Shown: positions 9,144 through 18,339, numbered from the stretch's first letter. The stretch: DNA of 64,000 nucleotides from Fidelibacterota bacterium (GCA_947472795.1 CANJBL010000007.1:1-64000); one strand, 5' to 3'. The notes: a model not told the origin generated them from the sequence alone. Program-made: numbers and translations.

Positions 9144-9187
9144 GCGTCGTGCCGAAAAGTGGGAACCGGTTTTCGGCATAACGACGC
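9144..9187. repeat. Palindromic intergenic element
   Basis: GCGTCGT (9144-9150) and GCCGAAAA (9151-9158) pair with TTTTCGGC (9170-9177) and ACGACGC (9181-9187), with a three-base bulge. The sequence strongly resembles a palindrome I recall as common between genes in Rhizobiales and relatives. It starts 2 bp after the stop of the preceding gene and may also work as its terminator. Confidence 0.6.
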
Positions 9188-9200
9188 GACCAACCAGTAA

Positions 9201-9247
9201 TTTAGAGCAAGCAGCCCCTATTTCAGCTAAATGCTGCTTGCTCTAAA
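9201..9247. terminator. 15-bp perfect stem containing the lolD stop codon
   Basis: TTTAGAGCAAGCAGC at 9201-9215 pairs perfectly with GCTGCTTGCTCTAAA at 9233-9247. The right arm includes the lolD stop codon (9243-9245). It sits between convergent genes and probably terminates lolD transcription, possibly from both directions. Confidence 0.6.
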
Positions 9248-9926
9248 GCACTTCCAACAAACCATGCTGAAGACGCACCGTGCGGTCCATGCGCGCGGCG
9301 AGCGCCGGATTGTGCGTGGCGATGATGGCCGCAAGGCCCTGTTGCTTGGCGATGGAGACAAGCTGAGCGAAGACCGTATCGGCGGTCTCGGGATCGAGGT
9401 TGCCGGTAGGCTCGTCGGCGAGAAGAACGGCCGGACGATTGGCGAGCGCGCGGGCGATGGCCACGCGCTGCTGCTCACCGCCCGAGAGCTGGCCCGGGCG
9501 ATGCTCGGCGCGGGCGGCAAGGCCCATAGCCTCCAGCAGCTCCAATGCGCGCGGACGGGCATCGGCCTTAGAGCGGCCGGCGATCATCTGCGGCACGATG
9601 ATATTCTCAGCGGCCGAAAATTCCGGCAGCAGGTTGTGAGACTGATAGACGAAGCCCAATCGGCTGCGACGCAACTCCGTGCGTTTATCGTCGTCGAACT
9701 GGCCGCAATCCTCTCCGTGGAAGCGCACCTCGCCGCTATCGGGGCGCTCGAGAAGCCCTGCAATATGCAGCAGCGTTGATTTGCCGGCGCCAGAGGGCCC
9801 GACAAGCGCAATCACTTCGCCCGGCACGACCTTTAGATTGGCGCCGCGCAACACATGCAGAGCGCTGCCCGCTTGCGTATAGGTGCGGCGAACGTCGTAG
9901 AGTTCGAGAGCGAGGGCATTACTCAT
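9243..9926 (-). CDS. lolD: Lipoprotein-releasing ABC transporter ATP-binding protein
   Basis: ATPase of the Lol system, which extracts outer-membrane lipoproteins from the inner membrane. The 227-residue protein has Walker [10 protein letters not shown], the Q-loop [10 protein letters not shown], signature [15 protein letters not shown], Walker [13 protein letters not shown] and the switch His in ATHNP. The start at 9926 is chosen because it gives the canonical N-terminus and overlaps the lolC stop by 8 bp (ATGAGTAA), implying translational coupling. A longer open frame upstream lies inside lolC. The permease partner is the adjacent lolC. Confidence 0.95.
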   Translation of the reverse strand: MSNALALELYDVRRTYTQAGSALHVLRGANLKVVPGEVIALVGPSGAGKSTLLHIAGLLERPDSGEVRFHGEDCGQFDDDKRTELRRSRLGFVYQSHNLLPEFSAAENIIVPQMIAGRSKADARPRALELLEAMGLAARAEHRPGQLSGGEQQRVAIARALANRPAVLLADEPTGNLDPETADTVFAQLVSIAKQQGLAAIIATHNPALAARMDRTVRLQHGLLEVL

Positions 9927-11166
9927 AGCGCAACGCTTCCACAGGGTCCGTGCGCGCCGCACGCCAGGATGGATACAACGTGGCGCCGAAAGACAGGAAC
10001 AAAGCCATCGCAACGATGGATAGCGTCTCGTGCCATTCCATCTTCGCTGGGATTTGCGTGAGGTAATAAATCTCCGCCGAGAAAAGTTCGGTACCGGTGA
10101 GATGTTGCAAGCCCTGGCGGATGGCTTCGATATTATCGCAGAACGCCAGCCCCAGTCCAAAGCCCACCAACGTACCGATGACACCAACGCTGGCCCCGGC
10201 GATAAAGAAGATGCGCATGATCATGCCGCGTGTGGCACCCATGGTGCGCAGCACGGCGATGTCCCTGCCCTTGTCCTTCACCAGCATGATGAGGCCCGAG
10301 ATGACATTCAGCGCCGCCACGAGAATGATGAGCGTGAGGATCAGGAACATGACGTTGCGTTCCACCTGCAGCGCATTGAAGAACGGTCCGTTGGTCTCCT
10401 GCCAGGAGAAGATGCGAAAGCCCGGCGGAAAGCTGGACGCGATACGCTTCACAACTATCTGAGCTTTATCCGGATCGTCGATTCGGATTTCCAGATTGCT
10501 CACCCCGTCGGGGTATTTGAAATAGGTTTGGGCCAGCGACAGCGGCATGAACACCATGCCGGAGTCATACTCGCTCATGCCCATGTTGAAGACGCCAGCA
10601 ATCAAGAACGAATGGCTGCGCGGCGCGGAGCCGAAGGCGGTCACATTTCCCTTTGGTGAAATGAGCGTGATCTCTTGCCCCGCCCGCACGCGGAAGCGTT
10701 CGGCCATACGCGCACCGATGAGGATGCCCTCGCCGGCGTCGTACTGCTCCATGGAACCGTCAACAATATGGCCCGAGATCCAGGCCATCTGCTTGATGTC
10801 CTCGGACTTCAACCCGCGTACCAAGGCACCGGCTGTATTGGCATCGGAGGATACCAGCACTTGTCCCTCGACGCTGGGGATAGCGCTGACGATGCCGGGA
10901 ATGGTTTTCAGTTGTGCGATGCGTGCATCGTAATCGGTGATGGACTCATTCACGCCGTAGATATTGATGTGACCGTTAACACCGAGGATGCGGTCCATGA
11001 TATCGGCGCGGAAACCGTTCATGACCGCCATGACAATGATAAGTGTTGCCACGCCCAGCGCGATGCCCACGAGAGAAAAGCCCGCGATGACGGAGACGAA
11101 GCCTTCCTTGCGCCGCGCCCGCAGGTAGCGCGCCGCCACCATTCGTTCAAAGGCGCCGAAGATCAT
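9919..11166 (-). CDS. lolC: Lipoprotein-releasing ABC transporter permease
   Basis: Permease of the LolCDE-type lipoprotein exporter in the inner membrane. The 415 residues show the MacB/FtsX-type layout: one N-terminal membrane segment (VIAGFSLVGIALGVATLIIVMAVMN, split here only for description), a large periplasmic domain, then three C-terminal membrane segments around residues 270-400. The coupling-helix region AVLRTMGATRGMIMRIF is clear. Many alphaproteobacteria use a single permease gene here, so it may form a homodimer. AGGA precedes the ATG; the gene is 15 bp after proS and overlaps lolD. Confidence 0.93.
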   Translation of the reverse strand: MIFGAFERMVAARYLRARRKEGFVSVIAGFSLVGIALGVATLIIVMAVMNGFRADIMDRILGVNGHINIYGVNESITDYDARIAQLKTIPGIVSAIPSVEGQVLVSSDANTAGALVRGLKSEDIKQMAWISGHIVDGSMEQYDAGEGILIGARMAERFRVRAGQEITLISPKGNVTAFGSAPRSHSFLIAGVFNMGMSEYDSGMVFMPLSLAQTYFKYPDGVSNLEIRIDDPDKAQIVVKRIASSFPPGFRIFSWQETNGPFFNALQVERNVMFLILTLIILVAALNVISGLIMLVKDKGRDIAVLRTMGATRGMIMRIFFIAGASVGVIGTLVGFGLGLAFCDNIEAIRQGLQHLTGTELFSAEIYYLTQIPAKMEWHETLSIVAMALFLSFGATLYPSWRAARTDPVEALRYE

Positions 11167-11181
11167 GCGGGGCTGTCCGTC

Positions 11182-12495
11182 CTAAAGAATGGTGAGTTTG
11201 GTGATGGCGGACTCGAAGCTGAGCTCTTCCTTGACGCCGGTGGCGCGGCGCTTCAACTCCACCACGCCTTTTGCCACGCCCTTGGGGCCGATGACGATCT
11301 GCCAGGGGATGCCAATCAAATCCATGTCGGCGAATTTTACGCCCGCGCGCTCGTCGCGGTCATCCACCAGGACGTCCTTGCACTTCATCACGAGGGCGTC
11401 GTGGATGGTCTTACAGGCGGCATCGCAGGCGGCATCGCCAACCTTTAGATTGATGATGCCCACGTCGAAGGGTGCCACGGAATCCGGCCAGATGATGCCG
11501 TGCTCGTCGTGGCTAGCTTCGATGATGGCGCCAACGAGGCGCGACACGCCGATACCGTAAGAGCCCATGTGGACATTAACGGCATTACCATCCTGCCCAA
11601 TGACGCTGGCCTTCATGGGATCTGAGTACTTCTTGCCGAAGTGGAAGATGTGCCCCACCTCGATGCCGCGCGCACTGACAAGCTCAGCCCCCAGCTTATC
11701 CGCCATGGCAGGATCATGCTTCTCATCGGTGGCGGCGTAGAGGCTAGTCCATTCGTCGATGATGGGTTGCAGGTCGGCTTCATAGTTTACGTTCGTGGGC
11801 GCCGGCTTCTCGAGAAGCGCTTTGTGGCAGAACACCGCGCTCTCGCCGGTGTCGGCCAGCACGATGAATTCATGGCTGAGATCGCCGCCGATGGGGCCTG
11901 AGTCGGCCTTCATGGGAATGGCCTTTAACCCAAGCCGCGCAAAGGTGCGCAGGTAAGCGACGAACATCTGGTTATAGGCGTGCTTTGAGCGCTCGTAATC
12001 CAGATCGAAGGAATAGGCATCCTTCATCAGGAATTCCCGGCCACGCATAACGCCGAACCGGGGGCGCACTTCGTCGCGGAACTTCCAGTGGATCTGGTAG
12101 AGGTTTTTGGGCAGGTCGCGGTAGCTCTTCACGTTGTTACGGAAAATGTCCGTCACCACCTCTTCGTGGGTGGGGCCGTAAAGCATATCGCGCTCATGGC
12201 GATCCTTGATGCGCAGCATCTCGGGGCCGTAATCATCATAGCGCCCACTTTCTTTCCAGAGATCGCCGGATTGGATAGTGGGCATGATGATTTCTTGCGC
12301 GCCGGCCGCATTTTGCTCCTCGCGCACCACCTGCATGATGTTCTGCAAGACGCGCGTGCCGAGCGGCAGCCAGTTGTAGATGCCGGCGGCGTGCTGGCGG
12401 ATCATGCCCGCGCGCAGCATCAGGCGGTGCGAGACAATCTGGGCCTCAGTGGGCGTTTCTTTAAGAGTGGGCAGAAAGAGGCGCGAAAGGCGCAT
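11182..12495 (-). CDS. proS: Prolyl-tRNA synthetase, short form
   Basis: Class II aminoacyl-tRNA synthetase charging tRNA-Pro. At 437 residues it is the short alphaproteobacterial form that lacks the roughly 180-residue editing insertion between motifs 2 and 3 found in E. coli ProS. Motif regions are visible: [40 protein letters not shown] and [13 protein letters not shown], followed by an anticodon-binding domain. The ATG at 12495 has AGGAC 7 bp upstream and gives the usual MRLSR start; a TTG at 12516 would add seven residues. Pro-tRNA editing may depend on a separate YbaK-type protein not seen here. Confidence 0.95.
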   Translation of the reverse strand: MRLSRLFLPTLKETPTEAQIVSHRLMLRAGMIRQHAAGIYNWLPLGTRVLQNIMQVVREEQNAAGAQEIIMPTIQSGDLWKESGRYDDYGPEMLRIKDRHERDMLYGPTHEEVVTDIFRNNVKSYRDLPKNLYQIHWKFRDEVRPRFGVMRGREFLMKDAYSFDLDYERSKHAYNQMFVAYLRTFARLGLKAIPMKADSGPIGGDLSHEFIVLADTGESAVFCHKALLEKPAPTNVNYEADLQPIIDEWTSLYAATDEKHDPAMADKLGAELVSARGIEVGHIFHFGKKYSDPMKASVIGQDGNAVNVHMGSYGIGVSRLVGAIIEASHDEHGIIWPDSVAPFDVGIINLKVGDAACDAACKTIHDALVMKCKDVLVDDRDERAGVKFADMDLIGIPWQIVIGPKGVAKGVVELKRRATGVKEELSFESAITKLTIL

Positions 12496-12573
12496 GGCAA
12501 GGTCCTGAAACTTCAAATATGACGATGCGGGACCATAGGCGAAGGCCCGGGAATAGGCAATAAAGCCCGTGGT

Positions 12574-13110
12574 TTACCGCAAATCTCCGCGAGTCCCTGG
12601 CGGCGGCGGGACGGGCTTTCCAGCCGGCACTGTGACGCCAGCATCTTTCAGCCCTTTGAAACAAGCTTCGGACAGCGCGCGTTCGTCGCCGGAGGCCAGA
12701 CGTTGGCCGTTCCAATAAACATCATTCCCTTTGACTGACAGCGTGCCGAGAGGCGCCTTGCCCTCGAAGGGCATCACTTTGCGAACGGGTGGTGTCGGGG
12801 TTGGAGCACCGGGCAAGCCCGGTGTCGTGGGCTGGGTGCGTTTGGCGTCGCGCAAGGCCAAGCGGTCGGCAAGATCGATACCGATCTGGATGTCGATGCT
12901 TTCCGGCATCTTCACGTCGTAGCCACCGCCTACGTCGGCTGGCACCACGGCCTTGCCGCGCACATCCACACCCGGCTTATAGGTGACGTCGTCCTTGGGC
13001 ACGTGCTGCACAAGCTGGCGGCAGTCGGCGGTGGAAAGCTTGACGGTGTCGGCGTGGGCCGTGCCCGCGAACGAGCCAGCGAGAAGGACGAGACTGACAA
13101 TGCGGCGCAT
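12574..13110 (-). CDS. Exported hypothetical protein of the proS-rnj interval
   Basis: A 178-residue protein with a cleavable signal peptide (RRIVSLVLLAGSFAGTAHA, cleavage after AHA). The mature part has one Cys near the start (TADCRQLVQHVP), a PGVDVRGKAVVPADVGGG stretch, a Pro/Thr-rich linker, and a second Cys in EACFKGL. Two widely spaced cysteines could form a disulfide in the periplasm. GGAG lies 6 bp before the ATG at 13110; in-frame upstream starts overlap this site or abut the rnj stop. I recognise no family. Its location between core genes suggests co-transcription with rnj and proS. Confidence 0.75.
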   Translation of the reverse strand: MRRIVSLVLLAGSFAGTAHADTVKLSTADCRQLVQHVPKDDVTYKPGVDVRGKAVVPADVGGGYDVKMPESIDIQIGIDLADRLALRDAKRTQPTTPGLPGAPTPTPPVRKVMPFEGKAPLGTLSVKGNDVYWNGQRLASGDERALSEACFKGLKDAGVTVPAGKPVPPPPGTRGDLR

Positions 13111-13143
13111 GTTGATCTCCTTGCTCATTCTATTATAGCGCAT

Positions 13144-14829
13144 TTACAGCCGCACCACATGCACCCGCACGAGGGGTTTGCGGCGGGGCGCGAAGGCGCG
13201 GCGCACGGCGGCGCGTACGGTTTCGGCCACTACCTCGTCGTCGCGGCGCGATTTGCGCGGCAAGCGGCTGAGAGCTTTTGAGAGTTCCTCGAGCCAGCCG
13301 TCTTCCTCGTCTTCGAACGGATCCGTGATACCGAGGACGGCAACGTCGGTGTCTTCCACCACCTCGCCGTCCTCGTCCAGCACGACGGTGGCCACGGCAG
13401 CCCCCTCGTAAACCATGCGCTTGCGATCACGCAGCGTGGTGCTGTTCAACGGCTGCACCATGCCATCTTCCCAGGTGAGGCGTCCGCTCCAGACCGTGCC
13501 TGCGACTTCCGCGCGGTCCTTGTCGAAGCGCACCGCCGAACCGTTCTCGACCAACACGGTCTGCGGCACTTGGCATTCCTTGGCGAGTGCGGCGTGCGCG
13601 CGCATATGCATGGCCTCGCCGTGCACGGGGATAGCGATCTTGGGACGGATCATTTGATACATGCGGCGCAGTTCGCCGCGCGCGGGATGGCCGGAGACGT
13701 GGATGAAATGATCGCGCGTGGTGACGATCTCCACATCCAATTTCGCCAGCGCATTTTGCACCTTAGCGATGGCCTTCTCATTGCCGGGAATGACACGGGA
13801 GGAGAACACAACCACGTCGCCTGCTTCCAGGCTCACGTCCTGGTGCTGGCCGGAGGCAATGCGCATAAGGGCTGCCCTGCCCTCACCCTGACTGCCCGTA
13901 CAAATGTAGAGGACCTTGTCTCGCGGCAGGAAGGCAGCATCTTCCGCTTCGAGGAATCGCAAATCGTCGGCAAGGTAGCCGGTACGCCGCGCGGTCTCGG
14001 CGATGCGCCAGAGAGATTGACCGACCAGCGCCACCTCGCGGCCGTTGGCGCTGGCCGCGCGGCAAATGGATTCGAGGCGCGCGAGGTTGGAGGCAAAGCA
14101 GCCCACGGCAATACGACCTGTGTAGCGAGCAAACAGAGAGATCAGACTTTCACGCACCTCGCCTTCGGAACCTGCCTCGCCTTCCGAAAAGACATTGGTG
14201 GAATCGCCGATGAGCGCCAGGACGCCTTCATCGCCCACGGCATTCAGCGCCGCAAAGTCCGTGGCTTCACCGATGAGCGGCGCAGGATCGAACTTCCAGT
14301 CGCCCGTGTGGAAAATAGTGCCGTACTTGGTGCGAATGACGAGCGCATTGGGCTCGGGGATGGAATGCGTGAGCGTGATGAAGTCCACTTTGAAAGGTCC
14401 GATCTCGGCGCGCCCACCCAGCGGCACCACCGTCACGGGCACTTCATTCTCCAGGCCCAATTCCTTCAGCTTGAATTCCAGGAAGGCGGCGGCAAATGGT
14501 GTGGCATAGACCGGGCAGCGCAACTGCGGCCACAGGTAAGCCACAGCCCCGACGTGATCTTCATGCGCATGGGTGACGATGAGGCCCGCGAGTTTTTCGC
14601 GCCGCTCGACGATGAAGCTGGGGTCGGCCATGACCACATCGACGCCCGGCACAGTGTCGTCACCAAAAGTGACACCGAGATCGACCATCATCCACTGCCC
14701 GTCGCAGGCATAGAGATTGAGGTTCATGCCGATTTCGCCGGAACCGCCCAAGGGCACAAACCAGAGGCCCTTATCAAGGCCCTGAGGGAAATCGGCAGTC
14801 GTGTTGCCTTGAGGTAACGTGCGATTCAT
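13144..14829 (-). CDS. rnj: Ribonuclease J
   Basis: Metallo-beta-lactamase/beta-CASP nuclease with 5'-exonuclease and endonuclease activities in RNA processing and decay. The 561-residue length fits RNase J. The metal-binding motif THAHEDHVGA is intact near residue 82, followed by HTGDWKFD, GDSTNVF, the beta-CASP segment, and the SGHPARGEL motif with a distal HGEA. The C-terminal domain is rich in acidic and basic residues. The gene start overlaps the upstream DUF559 frame by ATGA. It belongs to the birA-coaX-rnj run that follows nuoN in many alphaproteobacteria. Confidence 0.95.
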   Translation of the reverse strand: MNRTLPQGNTTADFPQGLDKGLWFVPLGGSGEIGMNLNLYACDGQWMMVDLGVTFGDDTVPGVDVVMADPSFIVERREKLAGLIVTHAHEDHVGAVAYLWPQLRCPVYATPFAAAFLEFKLKELGLENEVPVTVVPLGGRAEIGPFKVDFITLTHSIPEPNALVIRTKYGTIFHTGDWKFDPAPLIGEATDFAALNAVGDEGVLALIGDSTNVFSEGEAGSEGEVRESLISLFARYTGRIAVGCFASNLARLESICRAASANGREVALVGQSLWRIAETARRTGYLADDLRFLEAEDAAFLPRDKVLYICTGSQGEGRAALMRIASGQHQDVSLEAGDVVVFSSRVIPGNEKAIAKVQNALAKLDVEIVTTRDHFIHVSGHPARGELRRMYQMIRPKIAIPVHGEAMHMRAHAALAKECQVPQTVLVENGSAVRFDKDRAEVAGTVWSGRLTWEDGMVQPLNSTTLRDRKRMVYEGAAVATVVLDEDGEVVEDTDVAVLGITDPFEDEEDGWLEELSKALSRLPRKSRRDDEVVAETVRAAVRRAFAPRRKPLVRVHVVRL

Positions 14830-15209
14830 TGGGACTCGATCTTGAGCCCCTCCCCCTTGTGGGGAGGGGTTGGGGTGGGGGTGCTTTTCAGCGCCGCTAA
14901 GACTGTTTGGGTTACGCCGTCAATATTTTCAAAAATCTCGTTGTTCCAGAAACGCAAGACGCGATAGCCCTGAGACTGAAGCCAGGCCGTGCGCTCTGCG
15001 TCATAAGCTTGTTCATCCGCGTGCTGACCACCATCGGCTTCGATCACAAGCTTTGCGGAGTGGCAGCAGAGATCAACAATGTATCTACCGAGCGGTACTT
15101 GGCGGCGAAAGTGAAAGCCCTCGCCTTTGAGTGAACGTAAGTAACGCCAAAGCCGTTTCTCGGCCTCGGTTGGGTTTTTCCGCAAGTTACGAGCGCGTTC
15201 GTCTGCCAT
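14826..15209 (-). CDS. DUF559 / Vsr-like endonuclease-domain protein
   Basis: A 127-residue protein of the DUF559 group, related in fold to very-short-patch-repair and PD-(D/E)XK nucleases. Visible features are the leading ARNLRKNPTEAEKRLW, the core RRQVPLGRYIVDLCC (candidate catalytic Asp), VIEADGGQH (Glu and Asp), and GYRVLRFWNNEIFEN. The last 17 residues (PTPTPPHKGEG...) are simply the translation of the palindromic repeat at 14847-14880. The start codon abuts a second, inverted copy at 15210-15257. The stop overlaps the rnj start by ATGA. The gene therefore looks inserted, together with its repeats, between coaX and rnj. Activity is unproven. Confidence 0.85.
   Translation of the reverse strand: MADERARNLRKNPTEAEKRLWRYLRSLKGEGFHFRRQVPLGRYIVDLCCHSAKLVIEADGGQHADEQAYDAERTAWLQSQGYRVLRFWNNEIFENIDGVTQTVLAALKSTPTPTPPHKGEGLKIESQ
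14847..14880. repeat. G/C-rich palindromic repeat, copy 1 (3' side of the DUF559 gene)
   Basis: CCCCTCCCC (14847-14855) pairs with GGGGAGGGG (14861-14869), followed by a G-rich tract to 14880. It is the inverted counterpart of the element at 15210-15257 and lies inside the end of the DUF559 reading frame. Confidence 0.8.
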
Positions 15210-15257
15210 CCCCCCACCCGGCTCGCTGTGCTCGCCGACCTCCCCACAAGGGGGAGG
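15210..15257. repeat. G/C-rich palindromic repeat, copy 2 (5' side of the DUF559 gene)
   Basis: ACCTCCCC / GGGGAGGT flank an ACAAG loop at 15238-15258, preceded by CCCCCCACCC and an inner CGGCTCGC / GCTCGCCG palindrome. The core CTCCCCACAAGGGGGAGG is the reverse complement of copy 1. It fills the gap between the coaX stop (15263) and the DUF559 start (15209) and provides the G-rich sequence upstream of that start. Confidence 0.8.
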
Positions 15258-15262
15258 TAATT

Positions 15263-16039
15263 CTATCCTTTGTTTCTTTCATGCACCTGCAACAGCCCGC
15301 GCAGGGTGAGATCAGGATCGATATGTTCGATGACCTTCGTGGCCTCGGCGAACAGCGGCGCGAGGCCGCCCGTGGCCACCACAGTCATCTTCTCGGCGCG
15401 CTCGGCTTTGATGCGCCCCACCAATCCCTCGATGAGCCCGATGTAACCCCAAAACACGCCGGACATCATCTGGCCTACAGTGGTGGTGCCAATGATCGGA
15501 GCTTGACCCGGATTGCGCACTTGCAGGCGCGGCAGCAGGGCCGTGGCCATATGCAAGGCTTCCATGGAAAGGTTGATACCGGGCGATATACATCCGCCGC
15601 AATAGTCGCCATTGACATCAATAACATCGAACGTCGTGGCGGTGCCGAAGTCGATGACGATCAAGGGACCTTTGTAAGTCGCGTGCGCGGCAACGGCATT
15701 GATAATGCGGTCAGCACCGACTTCCTTTGGGTTATCGACTTTGGCCGACGCACCCAGATTCAAATCCGGATCGCCGATGAAGCGCGGCGTGCACTTGAAG
15801 TAATTCTCGCAAAGATTCTTGAGGTCGAAATTCTTATCCGGCACGACCGAGGCGATGATGGCATGCGTGATCTGATCCGGAGCAACGCCGTCGCGCTCGA
15901 GCAACTGCGTCAGCCACACACCGTATTCATCGGCGGTGCGATCGGTCTTGGTGGCCGCGCGCCACTGACCCAGCATCGCCTCGCCGTTATAGACAGCAAA
16001 GACGACGTTAGTGTTGCCGCAATCAATCACGAGCAGCAT
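15263..16039 (-). CDS. coaX: Type III pantothenate kinase
   Basis: Catalyses the first step of coenzyme A synthesis, ATP-dependent phosphorylation of pantothenate. The 258-residue length and ASKHA-type motifs are typical of CoaX: MLLVIDCGNTNVVFAVY at the N-terminus (phosphate 1), PKEVGADRIINA, VIDFGTATTFDVID (phosphate 2) and GLAPLFAEAT near the end. The ATG at 16039 gives the canonical start; longer in-frame starts would run into birA. It overlaps the end of birA by 17 bp, which argues for co-transcription and coupling. Confidence 0.95.
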   Translation of the reverse strand: MLLVIDCGNTNVVFAVYNGEAMLGQWRAATKTDRTADEYGVWLTQLLERDGVAPDQITHAIIASVVPDKNFDLKNLCENYFKCTPRFIGDPDLNLGASAKVDNPKEVGADRIINAVAAHATYKGPLIVIDFGTATTFDVIDVNGDYCGGCISPGINLSMEALHMATALLPRLQVRNPGQAPIIGTTTVGQMMSGVFWGYIGLIEGLVGRIKAERAEKMTVVATGGLAPLFAEATKVIEHIDPDLTLRGLLQVHERNKG

Positions 16040-16841
16040 GTGATCCGTCCCCAAAAAGTACATCGCCCGCGACAATACGCCGTCTGCCCCCACGCGTCTC
16101 CAGAAGGAGTGCGCCGTCTTCATCTAGGCCGGCGAATTCACCGGTCACGGACCCTTCCGGCAAGCCCACGGCAACAACCGCGCCTTTGTCGGGGCCGCAG
16201 GTCAGCCATTCCTCGCGGACGGCGGCGAACCCCTTCTCGCGCCAGACCGCGAACCACTTGTGCAACTCGCGCGTCAGCACGGTAATGACATGAGCGGGCG
16301 TGGTGTCGATGTTGTGCAGCGAAAGGGCCGTGGGCGGATAGGCTGCCGGATCGATCTGCACGGCGACCAGATTGATGCCGATGCCCAGAATGATCCAATT
16401 GCGTTTGGCGTCGTCGGCCACCACCTCCGGCAAAATTCCGCAGACCTTCTGGCCTTCGATGAGCACATCGTTGGGCCACTTGCAGGAGACCTTTGGTGGC
16501 GGGGCGTTGTGGCGCGGCAGATCGAGGATACATTCGCGCACGGCAATGGCGGCCAGGAATCCCAGCTCGTGAGCGTGGATCAGGTCTTCAGGCGCGGCCA
16601 CAAGAATGGAGACATAGACATTGCCGCGCGGGCTCGACCACTTGCGCCCGGCCCGGCCCTTGCCGGCGGTCTGGGTATTGGCCCAGAGCATCAAGCCCTC
16701 ATGCACATCGCCTTCCATCTCGACAATACGGCGCAGGGCAGCATTGGTGCTGTCGAGGGAGTCAAAGGGCATGACCCGCCAGTCGGGCGGCAGATGCGGC
16801 TCGGGGGGCGCGTGGGCGGCTGTGAACCAGGCTTGGACCAA
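16023..16841 (-). CDS. birA: Biotin-[acetyl-CoA-carboxylase] ligase
   Basis: Attaches biotin to the carrier protein of acetyl-CoA carboxylase. The 272-residue protein lacks the N-terminal DNA-binding domain of E. coli BirA, so it should be a ligase and not a repressor. Motifs seen are DSLDSTNAALRR, the GKGRAGRKWSSPRGN biotinyl-AMP loop, KVSCKWPNDVLI and ILGIGINL, and a C-terminal SH3-like domain (GSVTGEFAGLDEDGALLLE). It follows nuoN by 47 bp and overlaps coaX by 17 bp. Confidence 0.94.
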   Translation of the reverse strand: MVQAWFTAAHAPPEPHLPPDWRVMPFDSLDSTNAALRRIVEMEGDVHEGLMLWANTQTAGKGRAGRKWSSPRGNVYVSILVAAPEDLIHAHELGFLAAIAVRECILDLPRHNAPPPKVSCKWPNDVLIEGQKVCGILPEVVADDAKRNWIILGIGINLVAVQIDPAAYPPTALSLHNIDTTPAHVITVLTRELHKWFAVWREKGFAAVREEWLTCGPDKGAVVAVGLPEGSVTGEFAGLDEDGALLLETRGGRRRIVAGDVLFGDGSHAARD

Positions 16842-16888
16842 TCCCTGCCCTCAACCTTAAATGACCGGGTTAAAAACCCCGGCGGCAC

Positions 16889-18325
16889 TTAGCCGAGGAA
16901 GAGCGCCCGGGCGGCGGCTTCGGCGCCGTTCACCAGGGGTGCCGGGATGACAAACAGCACCAGCATCAGAACGCTCGAGCCGGCCATGATGATCCCGGCG
17001 GTCAGGCCCGGCGGGTCGAAAGCTTCCGCTGGCTCGTCGAAATACATGAGTTTGATGAGCCGGAGGTAATAGTAAGCCCCCACCACGCTGGCCAAAAGCC
17101 CGGCGACGGCCAGATACACGAACCCGGCGTTTACGGCGGCCATGAAGATGTAGAACTTACCCAAGAACCCGGCCAAGGGCGGAATGCCCGCCATGGAGAA
17201 CATGAGGGCAGCCAGCGCTAAGGCCATGCCTGGGTTCGTTTTGGAAAGCCCGGCGAGATCGCTGATCTCCTCCACATAGCGGCCCTTGCGGCGCATGGAG
17301 AGGATGACGGCAAAGGTGCCGGCGTTCATGAACATATAGATCAGCATATAGAACAGGAGGCCGCGGGCTCCCTCTTCGTTGCCGACCACAAGACCGATGA
17401 GCGCGTAGCCCACGTGGCCGATGGAGCTGTAAGCCATCAGGCGCTTGACGTTCGTCTGCGCGATGGCGGCGATGGAGCCCCAGATCATGGAGAGGATCGA
17501 GATCAGGATAATCACCTGTTGCCATTGCTCGATCATGGGGGCGAAGGGCCCGACCAGGACGCGCAGGAACAGACAGAGGCCGGCGATCTTGGGCGCCACC
17601 GAGAAGAAAGCGGTGATAGGCGTGGGCGCGCCTTCATAAACGTCCGGCGTCCACATGTGGAAGGGCACAGCCGAGACCTTGAAGGCCAAGCCGGCGATGA
17701 CAAAGATCACGCCGATCATGGCGCCGATGGTGTTGGGGCCGGATTTTATCGCCGTGGCCAAACCTTCGAAGCTGGTGGTGCCGCCGTAGCCATAGACCAG
17801 CGACGAGCCGTAGAGCAGCAAACCAGACGCGAGAGCGCCCAGGACAAAGTACTTCACGCCCGCTTCGGTAGCGCGGATGTTGTCGCGCTGGTAGGCGGCA
17901 AGCACATACAGCGACAAGCTTTGCAGCTCGAGACCTACATAGAGCGCGATGAGGTCGTTGGCAGAGATCATCAGCATCATACCGATGGTGGCAAACAACA
18001 CGATGAGCGGCAGCTCGAAGCGGCCGACCTTCGCACCCCTCGCCCAGTCGTTGATCAGGAACAGCGTAATCGCCGCGCCCATGAGCGTCAGGATCTTGGC
18101 GAAGACGGTGAAGCCGTTGACCACAAACAGGTGATTGAACGTCACGGCGTTGCCGGTGCCGCGATAGACCATCACACCAGCGGCCACCATGACGGCAACG
18201 GTTAGGCAAGTAATGAGAGTGGAGTCTTCGTCGTTGCGGAAGACGCCCACGAGCAGAAGCACCAGGGCGGAAATCGCCATGAAGATTTCTGGAAGTGCTG
18301 GACCGAAGGCAGGCAGAGCAGTCAT
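16889..18325 (-). CDS. nuoN: NADH-quinone oxidoreductase subunit N
   Basis: Antiporter-like membrane subunit of complex I involved in proton pumping. The 478 residues contain about 14 hydrophobic segments, with the conserved Lys-bearing helices and the KVSAVPFHMWTPDVYEGAPTP signature of this subunit class (shown across residues about 220-238). The ATG at 18325 is chosen because AGGATGAGG lies directly upstream and it avoids overlap with nuoM; an ATG at 18352 would add nine residues. It is the last nuo gene, followed 47 bp later by birA. Confidence 0.95.
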   Translation of the reverse strand: MTALPAFGPALPEIFMAISALVLLLVGVFRNDEDSTLITCLTVAVMVAAGVMVYRGTGNAVTFNHLFVVNGFTVFAKILTLMGAAITLFLINDWARGAKVGRFELPLIVLFATIGMMLMISANDLIALYVGLELQSLSLYVLAAYQRDNIRATEAGVKYFVLGALASGLLLYGSSLVYGYGGTTSFEGLATAIKSGPNTIGAMIGVIFVIAGLAFKVSAVPFHMWTPDVYEGAPTPITAFFSVAPKIAGLCLFLRVLVGPFAPMIEQWQQVIILISILSMIWGSIAAIAQTNVKRLMAYSSIGHVGYALIGLVVGNEEGARGLLFYMLIYMFMNAGTFAVILSMRRKGRYVEEISDLAGLSKTNPGMALALAALMFSMAGIPPLAGFLGKFYIFMAAVNAGFVYLAVAGLLASVVGAYYYLRLIKLMYFDEPAEAFDPPGLTAGIIMAGSSVLMLVLFVIPAPLVNGAEAAARALFLG

Positions 18326-18339
18326 GACCTCATCCTCTC

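Noticed and set aside
9927-10187. An N-terminal extension of lolD
   Set aside because: The extra 87 residues lie within lolC in another frame and are Arg/Ser/Trp-rich; the overlap start at 9926 is canonical.
13570-14817. A 415-codon plus-strand frame opposite rnj
   Set aside because: It lies fully inside ribonuclease J, whose motifs are unambiguous; similar long antisense frames occur opposite dnaE, nuoM, nuoL, nuoG and nuoD.
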